This document shows, piece by piece, positions 55,241 through 64,000 of a DNA stretch of 64,000 bases; position 1 is the first letter of the stretch; each line of letters begins with the position of its first letter. The DNA lies in the NCBI GenBank assembly GCA_936440205.1, contig OW387138.1, positions 30,027,541 through 30,091,540 on the forward strand, written 5' to 3'. The stretch comes from Lepidonotus clava. Taxonomy: Eukaryota; Annelida; Polychaeta; Phyllodocida; Polynoidae. The translations under genes and the position numbers were made by a program. Below the pieces are notes generated by a model that saw only the letters and a list, made by a program, of their open reading frames with translations, searched no databases and was not told where the DNA came from.

Positions 55241-56855
55241 TGGCACCACTGTCTAAAATGTGCAATATTTCAAAAACATTTTTTTAGATTTAGTCATTTA
55301 AGACAAGATTTTTATATTTGTTTGAAATACAATGCTTGAATAAGGTGTGCTAGATGAAAGAATATTATCTCTTTTCATGATGTTTAACCTGACATGATCT
55401 AACATAAATGATGCCTAAATCCAATTTTAGATGCGAAATGCAGTCTGAAATAAAAGATTATGGGATAATAAAGATAGTTACCTAATAGTCCAGGGACAAC
55501 ACAAAATGTGGAATACCATCATTAGAGAACGGGAATGTCGGAGTACAAATTAATTACACAACCTAAATAATATTCTTAAATGGAAAGTACATGATTAAGA
55601 CAAAAGAGAGGGTCTACAAAAAAATCTTTAAGGTTTTGAAAAGGTTGTGAAATGATTGCAGTACAACGTTGTGAATAGCATTGCTACTTTCTGGGAGTCC
55701 ACAAATTTATGTATTCAAACAATGTAATGTTGCAATGTTGTTACAACCAAAAGGTTACATTGTAGCAACGTTGGAGCAACGTTTTCTCTGGTTGGTGATG
55801 GATTTATTGTACCCTGGCAATATTTTAAAGGGAGAAGGGGGGGGGGGGTCAGCAACTCTCACCTTGGGTTGCCAATCCCCCTTGTATCCCCTTAAGCTTC
55901 TCGCTTGGTTATATGTCACCCTAGGCCTACAGAGTGATAACATGTTGGTTATCACCCTGCCTGTATAAGTGATGCATTAAGCTCTTAACTACTGAATATG
56001 TAACCCTCTAGAGTGTGATTAAAACGAAATGTCTATTCTTTACCATTATTTCCCCTATAGATTATCAAAATTGGGATTGAAATTTGCATGTGGAATATAG
56101 GCTTTAGGAACGTGATATTTGGTTTTAAAATAATTTTGAGGAAACATGATCAGCTTTCCTAATTACATAAATTAGGTGCTTCCTCAATACATTCCTAAAC
56201 GTTTCTAATGCTAAGTGCTAAGTTCAACATTTCAAAAAGCCACTCATCATCTGTTGTTACTCCATATAGATATATATCTAAATGACATTCCTTCTTTTTA
56301 GTTTTGCTATTGGCCCTTTACAGGCTGAACTAAATTTAAACTGTCTGCCAGTTAGACCGTAGTTTGTTGAGGCCTCTATACAACATCGTTAGTAGGGTGA
56401 ACCAGTGAAGAGAAGTCTACATTTATTAACACAAGATTGACCCTGATTAATCTGATTTTTCATTGATATGTAATACAAATAATATGATATTTTGCACAGT
56501 GACACCTAGCAAAATAAGAATTTCTGGGGCAGCAAGTGAAGTAACATTTATATTAGCACAGTAAAAACATTTTGGTGATGTGTCACAATTAGTACTGGGA
56601 GTTTACGGTTGCTGTCTGAGTAGGAAATGTTTTCCTTATTGCTCTTTTAATCCTCAATAAAGTACAGCATTATTTAATTAATATATATTATATATAATAC
56701 TGATGAAGGTTGAAAAACCGAAACAAGCTGATTGCTACACACGTTTAAATCAGTTAATAAAATAACCAGTGTCCACCCAACTTGGAATTTGAGTTTGATT
56801 ATATATATAAATAGCCATTGCCAGCTTACAGTGTTGCCGTCTGAGGAGATAGGAC
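55241..56855. other. Intergenic, no gene seen
   Basis: AT-rich, with a G-run near 55838-55849. CTGATGAAGGTTGAAAAACC at 56701-56720 resembles LINE 3' end hairpins. No gene model fits. Confidence 0.4.
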
Positions 56856-57022
56856 ATTTCCGTTTTCACATACCAGCTTACAGTGTGTGTCAGTTAGCAA
56901 CCTCTCAGCACTATCAACTCATGCTTAATGAATTCTTGACATTTTCGTTTTCACATACCAGCTTACAGTGTGTGTCAGTTAGCAACCTCTGCAGCACTAT
57001 CAACTCATGCTTAATGAATTCT
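56856..57022 (+). repeat. Tandem duplication of about 85 bp
   Basis: Two near-identical copies of CGTTTTCACATACCAGCTTA through CATGCTTAATGAATTCTT, with a diverged partial third (CATTGCCAGCTTACAGTG) just to the left. It gives rise to the short repetitive plus-strand ORF here. Confidence 0.85.
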
Positions 57023-58144
57023 TTGTGAAAATGTTTGAAATAGGGGGCCTAGCAGTCAATTATTTGCAGATGTAAACCTTTACAAAAACATGAGCCATGA
57101 TAATTAAGGACCTATTCTATAGGTCTTTCATACTTATACTTTGCCTGACAGAAATTAGTGCATTCATCTGAAGATGGTGCGCAAATGCTCACCCATTCCA
57201 TTGGAGATCTCCATTGCTTTAGTTCATCTTATTTTCTGTATTACTATATCTATGGAAACTTGTAGAACCAGGAAGAAGTTTAGTGGAGAACTGTGCCAAA
57301 CATTAGCTTGGAGCAATGTATATAAAGAGTTCCTATGCCAAAGCCTCAATCGTGACTTCAGAGACTGTTTACTCTTACACTTTTTATCACTACATGTAGT
57401 GTTTTTATCATTACATGTAGGACTCCTTGTATGATGTCCATGTACCAGTTTTCACTTCTTTAACATGTTAAATGTGTAGGCCAGGTCTTCTGTGGATGTA
57501 CTCATTGCATAAATACTGGTGAAATTGTGAGTCTATAAAGTCGCAATAAAATGTCAGAAAACACTTTTCATTCGTTATTATATATTTAGAATAATTCTTA
57601 CATGTCAAGTCTTTCCCAGAATCTTTTCTCGCATAACTTACCATTATAATATGTAAATGTGTATAAATGATACCAAATGACATGGGGAAGAAATAAACAA
57701 AAGATTCACATGTAATATGAAATTGTCAGATAGTCAAAATATGTGTGATTTTTGTTCCAAAGCCCCTTTGTTAACAAAACAAAATGGTAGGGAGTTCCCA
57801 CAAAATCTTAAGACAATCATCATTATCTTATATTTTGTTATAGAATAATCCGAAGATATTTCAGTTCCAATGTCATCCTTCCTTTGTAATAAGATAAGAA
57901 ACCCATTTACTAAGATAAGAAGTCCACTAGCTATATAGTGGCCACTAGTACTAAATACAATTGAATTTTTTATTATCCTGGCCTGGCTCGCCATTGGCGG
58001 TTTTCTGCTAGGTCCAGCGTAGCTTAAACTAATACAGTATAGTGCAATCAGATGCATTCAGGTTATAGTAAGGGCATTGCGGTCAAAGCTCACCTAATAA
58101 AACACAATGGTTTATCAAGAAAATATAAATAAGACAGGTTTACA
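57023..58144. other. Intergenic, no gene seen
   Basis: A 107-codon minus ORF (57734-58057) with one hydrophobic stretch lies just downstream of the LINE fragment on the same strand. It is not recognised and may be LINE flank. Confidence 0.35.
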
Positions 58145-58435
58145 TCAATTTTCAAGCATCCATTTTTTCATATATGTTTTGAATTCATTGTGCGTGCCAA
58201 TATTTCTGATGTTGACTGGCAGGTCATTCCATAGTATAGCTCCAGTGTAAAAAATATTTCTTTTGTACATTTCACAAGTTGGCTTAAATGTTTTGAACAA
58301 GCATGCAGCTTGTCTGCGAGTCCTGATTTCTCGTGTATCTACAATATTTAGGTTGGTTTGCTGTTTATACATAAAATTGAGAATATGTACAATTCTTCTC
58401 TTGTATAAAATTGATAGTTTGGCAGATACATGCAA
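58145..58435 (-). pseudogene. C-terminal end of a LINE reverse transcriptase ORF
   Basis: 96 codons. It reads ILNFMYKQQTNLN, then TRRQAACLFKTFKPTCEMY, then the signature LWNDLPVNIRN followed by FKTYMKKWMLEN. The pattern of aromatic/Arg repeat, LWN-LP-IR and a terminal FK...K is characteristic of the end of CR1/Jockey-type LINE polymerases. Only this C-terminal piece is present. Confidence 0.7.
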
Positions 58436-59340
58436 TACTGAGATGGATACCTTGGAACTAGAATATCTTAGGATCTAAGAGTGAATTCTAGGATCGCATT
58501 GGAACACCCCCTTGTTTCACATAGCCTTACTTTCCTATCTCAAAGCTTTAAAGTGTTTCAGTTTGCAAAGGAGATATCGGCTTAGGTTCTTTTTTAAATG
58601 GTCCTCTAGGAAGTCAGGAGGTAATTTCAGAACAATTCTTATTTCATAGAATCTTTGTTGCTACTCCTCACTCCAATTTCTTTGCTCAGTGATTTTGTTT
58701 GAGAAAAAACTTGAGAATTCTTTGTTTAAGCCTTTCATAAAGTATTGTTGTTATTCTCCTGTGAGTGATTTATGAGTAGTTGGAAGTCTGAGATGACCTA
58801 AAATTTGATCTCAGACACAGGAATTCCAATGGTTTATGGGTTGCCAAGAAATAATTTTGACCTGGGTATTTCATAAGGACCATGTGCCAAAAATGTGGTA
58901 AAAAGATAATTTCTGTTTCATAATGGTAAATTAGAATTCTTGAATTCTAAATTTAAGAATTCATTGTGAAACCCTTTAATAAGGAAATCATTGTTAGACT
59001 TCTCAACTTAGTCACATTTTATTTCAGGTCCCCCTAATCTATATTTTGTTTGAGCTAAGTTGTTATTTGGTATCCATTTAATGACACAGAGGGAGGGTTG
59101 CTGAGATTCCATAATAAAAAGAAAGGAAAATCCAAGGCCTAGAATACTACAAGGAAAACTAACAAAGAATTTATCATGTTTATCAGTGGAAGTTCTACAA
59201 TAGCGTTTTTAAGAAAATCGCTAAGAAAATTCTTAATTATTTCTTTGTGTTTTAAGAAAATTATACAACAAAGATTTTTACAAAGATTTTTTTATGAAAT
59301 ACCCTCCAGTACCATGTAGACATCTGGAACCTCTAAGAGC
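58436..59340. other. Intergenic, no gene seen
   Basis: AT-rich; repeated AAGAAAAT and AGAATTC-type low complexity near 58930-58970 and 59205-59280. Confidence 0.4.
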
Positions 59341-61999
59341 GGTGGGAGGACGTGAGTGCTAGTAACCCAAACGCTATTCCTTATGATTACGGGGACATCA
59401 CAAGGAGAATGCCTGGGAGACTCCATGACAGTGGTCTCCTATCATCTAGCAAAGCCTTCAAAATGCATGAAATGGTTGAAAAAGAGCTGTTGTTTGTCTA
59501 GACAACAGGTGTCCACAACATCTTCATCCAGTGATCAGGATGACTATGTGTTGGAGAATTCGTCAGGAGTTGGACACTCCAAACGATCCATCAAGGATGG
59601 TAAATACCGTAAGGAATCATCCAACCCCCCTGGTCGAAGCAAGGGGAGACCTTCCAAGTTGTGCTCACCTGGCAGCACCAAAAGCAGCTCTTCTAGTTTG
59701 TCAACAAGTGACACCTCATCAAGTACTGAGAGCGACGAGGTAAGCAAACAAGAAACTGAACATGAAACTTAGGAGGCATTGACAATGTAGGAGAGGGCAT
59801 CACATTTGTAAGGGAGAGTCGTTTAGACTTTACAAATCTGGGTTTTACCCTACAGCAGGTTGGCAATGTTGGCTTTTTCATTGGCAATGAAATTGTGACG
59901 TTCTTCGGTGAGTTGGGGTTTCCGAACTCTACGGCAAAGAGACGTTCAGGTTGCCTCGGTCTCAAGCCGAATGAAGAGTCCGAGTAAGAGACCAAGGTGT
60001 AAGATCAAGAGTTGTGCTGTGTGTACGAGGGTGAATGAATAGGATGGTTGGGGTGGAGTTCTCAATGGACGAAACAGGAGGGGTTTTGGGGTACGGCGTG
60101 TTTCGGGCATTAAAGCGGTGTGTCGTTTGGCCAGCCTGTCCAAGGAGTCAGGTCGTCGCTCACCTTTTAGAGGTTGGTAGCATGTGGCCAAGCATGTCCC
60201 ACCTTTGTTCCTGCAGTGTTGGGTCGACTGCTCACTATTTCGGGCTTTCGTACCTGGCCGGCCTTTTAGTCTTGGGGCTTCTCAGGCTGTTCCAGGCTTT
60301 TGTATCATCTTCCGGTTTCTCGAGTTACTGCCTGATTTATCTCTAACTTTGGTTCTTTAGCTAAGTTCTACTTGTTTGTTGGCTACTACTATTGCATATC
60401 TTCAACTTAGGCCAGTTGGAAGCTGGGCATCTTAGAGAAGAGATGTGAGTACCAAGTGAGTACCAGGAAGAACTGTTTATTTCGGGCCTTCATACCCATT
60501 TTTATAGCCTACAACTTGATTCTGATTGGTCAATCTCAACCACGTGACCATTCTGATGTCACATCCGGTTACCAGATGTTTCCATACTTTCGTACCCAAG
60601 TACAAGTTTCGGTCTATTTCGTACCCATTTTCATACCTTACATTCTTATTATTGGTCGACATTTGTTATATTATTATTCTATTATTTCACTATATAATTT
60701 CATTGTACCCAATTTCTAGGCCAATAGTTCGTACCTCAAAAGATGAATGGACAATTTATCACAAAATTGTTACTGAAGATGACCAAAATTCTTGTTATTC
60801 TAATTCTGTCAACATGTCTAGTATGAGTGCAAATGGTCTGGCTGCGTGTGTGCCACCCCCTGAGCAAAAGTGGTAAGATTAAATTGTGGTAAATGAAGAT
60901 TGTATAAATAGCTCTTGTTCATGTGTCAACCTTATTGGTGAAACCCCCTCTCAACTTAAACCCTGTTGCATGGCTGGTCACTTGTGGTCTGACTTGTGCA
61001 CTTTCTCATTAGAGGATAAATTTATGTTATGGAATGGATTCTGTGATGGTTTTGACATTATAGACAGTGGTTGCAAGACTAGTTATGCTTGTGAAACTCC
61101 ATTACCCAGGGTAAAATCAAGGAGGAAATGGACATTTTACTGTCAACAAAAATGTCTGATGGGAAAGTCCCATTTACTGACAAGGCCCCGGACTGTATAG
61201 ATGCTCTTGGTGGGGTTGAGAAAAGCAATGGTAAGCTGAGACCTATCACTGATTGTAGCAAACCCAATTCAGTCAGCATAAACAACTATATGGATACTAC
61301 CTGTAAATAATTTAGTTACAACTCTATGGATTCTGTATCACAAATCTTGAACAGTGGGGATTACATGGCAGTGTTGGATATTGAGAGCGCTTACAGATCA
61401 GTTAGTATCAGTCTGGACCATTATAAATTCCAGAGTTCACGCTGTTTTTTTTGGTGATACTGAGAGGTACCTTATCAACAGAAGGTTGTGCTTTGGCTTA
61501 AAGTGTGCGCCTTATATCTTCAATAAAATCTTGAGTCTTGTTGGTTTGGCCTCTAAAAAGGATCTGGAACGGCTGGGGGGATTAGTATCACACTGCTCTT
61601 CAGTCATTCGCGCAGTTCGCACTTTTTGCAGGAGGATATCCGACCTGGCCATGTCTTGTGAAAACAGGTGCAGGGTTACGGTTAATGACGAAATTGCTCA
61701 GGACCTTGCATGGTGGAAAAAATTTGCTCAAGTCTTCAATGGCTCAGAGAATATCATTAATAGTAAAGGGAAAGGTCAATTGATATATAATCTCTGATTC
61801 ATCAGGCTTTGATTTCGCGTCTTGGTCAGATAGGGATTGGTTCTTTGGTACGTGGGATGATGGACCTGTTGATGATTTCGACCACCATGACCATCATCTT
61901 GAAGCTAAATTTGAGAATGTCCCAATAAATATCAATATCTATGAACTCTGGCCAATCGTTTTGGGCCTGAAACCTTAGGATCCATCAAACAGGGACACT
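59341..61999 (+). mobile_element. Decayed DIRS-like retroelement (fossil)
   Basis: Parts seen on the plus strand: a Ser-rich ORF (59356-59772) that may be gag-like, an imperfect direct repeat of about 60 bp (60478-60540 and 60604-60660, TTTCGTACCCATTTTCATAC type), and a reverse-transcriptase region at about 61128-61797. The RT region shows KLRPITDCSKPNSVSINNYM, AVLDIESAYRSVSI and CFGLKCAPYIFN, the usual order for DIRS-type polymerases. The element is clearly broken in several places and looks old. Both ends are approximate, and the Ser-rich ORF may be unrelated. Confidence 0.5.
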
Positions 62000-62187
62000 T
62001 GTCTTCACTTGATAACTGAGAACACCGAGTTATGCACTAAATAAATAGAAAAGTTGAAACAAGACATGTATTAACCTTGAAATTCATGTTATATATGTAA
62101 AGTCGGAAGATAATGTGTTGGCAGATTTACTCTTGGGCTTATGTGATGTACCAAAACAAGCTATGTCTGGTGACTTAATAAGCTTCC

Positions 62188-63422
62188 ATGACATGTGCTG
62201 TAGTCATCATTTCAGAGATACCAATGGACAAGATATACCGAAGAGCATGCAACTTGAAAAACTTTACATCTGATCCACTGGATTGCCTACTGCTATACTC
62301 TGAATGGTGCAATGAGTTCTTTTGCGACCTCTCCATGCCGTTCGGGGTGCGCACTTCATTATTCACGGAGCAGTCGGTGGCCAACTGCATAACTGACATC
62401 CTGAGGGCAAAGGGCATACACTGCTTTATGTACCTTGACAACTTGATCATTGTGTCCACCTCATTAGAGGCAGCATGGTGCCATTATAACGCCACAAGGA
62501 CCCTACTCCGAGACCTGGGCTTACCTAAGGCTGAGGAAAAGGCTCAATCCCCGAGTGAGTCATAAAATGGCTCTGTATTAATATAGATGCAGCAGCATTG
62601 ACGTTGTCCATACCAGAAGACAAGGTGGCCAAGGTCTTGGATCAGGTAAGGTCGATCTATTGAAGGAAGACCATATCAAAGAAGGAACTGCAGTCACTCC
62701 TGGCTACCTAATACCCATGGCCAAGTGTGTCTGAGCGGCCAGCATTTTTATGTCCTACCTTTAGGAAGTCCTGTGTAACAACACAGGGATTAGACGTTGT
62801 GCAGATGACGTCACACCTCCCAAAATGTACTGGCCGCCATATTGGTGATCAATTTGAATTCATCATTATTCATTATACTTAAGCATCTAGAACATATATT
62901 CAAGCCAAATTTAACTAATGCTTAATCATGAAATCATAATCTACAAGAATAATTGATAAATTGTGGATGTATTGCATAGCCACGTGGGTGTGGTGTCCAC
63001 ATGGTGATCACCAAAATCTGATCATGTGACCCTGTCTGCACAAGGTCCTGCACAAGGATCCAGGTGACCACAGGCAAGTGTGCAGAACTGGATTGGTTCC
63101 TATAATTCTGTGGAATGGGGTGGCTGCCATCCCCCCGACAGAGCCATCCAAGGTCTCGTTGGTTAACACATACCTTAGCGGCATAGAAGGCACAAACAGC
63201 CAATGCACATACAGCCACAAGGTGGGCCACATGAAAAATGGGACTGCAAATATCACAGAGCTGGGGGCGCTTAACATGATGGTAGCACTCAACAAGCTGG
63301 TATCAAAACTCACGTACTACCCGGCAACAATCCGCAACAAACTGTCGCACTGTTGGAACATCCAAGGGTATAAATGGCACTTGATGCCCTTAACAGGGAC
63401 AAATCATAAGTATCCAGGGTAA
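62188..63422 (+). mobile_element. Second DIRS-like polymerase fragment (fossil)
   Basis: At 62188-62565 a reverse-transcriptase stretch shows FCDLSMPFGVRTSLF, SVANCITDILRAKGI and a palm motif region CFMYLD. At 63078-63422 an RNase H-like stretch shows NITELGALNMMVALN. The sequence differs from the RT piece upstream, so it is probably a separate insertion of a related family. It is broken several times and is old. Confidence 0.5.
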
Positions 63423-63428
63423 AGGAAC

Positions 63429-63629
63429 AGGCCCGTAGCCAGTTATTCTCAGAGGGGGGTTCGTTTTTTGATTAGTAGTTTTTTTCAGGGGAGATTCGTT
63501 TTTTTGAATAAAAGGGCTTAAGTACATGTTTTTTTGATTTATTGTCATATTTTACATTAAAAATTAGAGGAGAGTTTCTCCAAGGGGGTGCTCGTGCAAA
63601 CCGCTTGAACCCCCCTGGCTACGGGCCTG
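63429..63629. mobile_element. 201-bp MITE with CAGGCCCGTAGCCAG ends
   Basis: CAGGCCCGTAGCCAG and CTGGCTACGGGCCTG are perfect inverted terminal repeats around a G-rich and T-rich interior (GGGGGTTCGTTTTTTGA). It is a recent-looking non-autonomous DNA element. Confidence 0.85.
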
Positions 63630-63876
63630 AGGAAACACTGCTGGTGGGACTCTTCATGTTCTTATTGTTTAATTTAGGTGCACCATTGCAAAGTGCTCTT
63701 ATCAATTGTTTTTTACACTGTTTATCTAGCTGACATTATTTCCTTTCAGTGTTGCTTTTATCCCTTTTACAGGCTGAACTAAATAAGAATCGTGTGCCAA
63801 TTAGACTTGTTTGTAAAAGGACTTCTATACAATATCATGAGGAGACTTAACCAGTCCTATACAAATCCAATGCGTA

Positions 63877-63952
63877 TTTTAACCTAAGGGGGGGTGGGGG
63901 GGTCTAGAATTTGAGAAATTTTGCGTACGTACTAAATGGAAGGCCCCTTAGG
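63877..63952. mobile_element. Shortened copy of the AAATGGAAGGCCCCTTA MITE
   Basis: Its right end CGTACTAAATGGAAGGCCCC matches the MITE at 16595-16794, but most of the left arm is missing. TAACCTAAGG and CCTTAGGTTA flank it as inverted repeats. Confidence 0.65.
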
Positions 63953-64000
63953 TTAACCATGATTCATCTGGAATATGAGATATGTAAATATAGAATTTTA

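Overview
The window is intron-rich, AT-rich animal DNA, packed with small non-autonomous transposons. Split genes with GT-AG introns, tandem EGF exons, BTB proteins and DIRS-type and LINE fragments point to a marine invertebrate. Amphioxus or another invertebrate deuterostome, or a lophotrochozoan, would fit; I cannot name the species from sequence alone.

Layout. (1) 1-6339: the 3' part of an LTR retrotransposon (plus strand; its 5' end is off-window), with gag-like ORFs, a long non-coding internal region carrying eight hairpins with an almost constant loop, and a roughly 1 kb 3' LTR. It sits in an intron of gene A. (2) 6739-16179, minus strand: gene A, a receptor-like protein with a signal peptide and at least four EGF domains; its 3' end lies off-window. 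(3) 20288-27981, minus strand: gene B, its complete tandem paralogue. Gene B has 10 coding exons and 413 residues: signal peptide, five EGF domains, Ser/Thr-rich stalk, one transmembrane helix, and a tail with four YExL/I motifs, one pair with exact ITAM spacing. Upstream non-coding DNA was duplicated with the genes. (4) 32357-34797, plus strand: a compact TATA-driven gene for a 146-residue secreted Gly/His/Tyr-rich protein with two copies of an unfamiliar 23-residue module. (5) 36955-42606, minus strand: a two-exon BTB gene whose intron holds a 3.1 kb block of alternating repeats (E-S-E-S-E). (6) 43-50 kb: nested inverted-repeat elements, some three deep. (7) 50383-53813, minus strand: the 3' exons of an unrecognised multi-pass membrane protein. 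(8) 53.9-64 kb: repeats, a LINE fragment and decayed DIRS-like retroelement pieces.

The most interesting items are the EGF receptor with an ITAM-like tail in a fresh tandem-duplication locus, the covarying hairpin array in the LTR element, the secreted protein with its repeated module, and the E-S-E-S-E block whose outer repeats look identical. Multi-exon genes were built by hand from splice signals and reading phase; none has been checked against RNA or databases.
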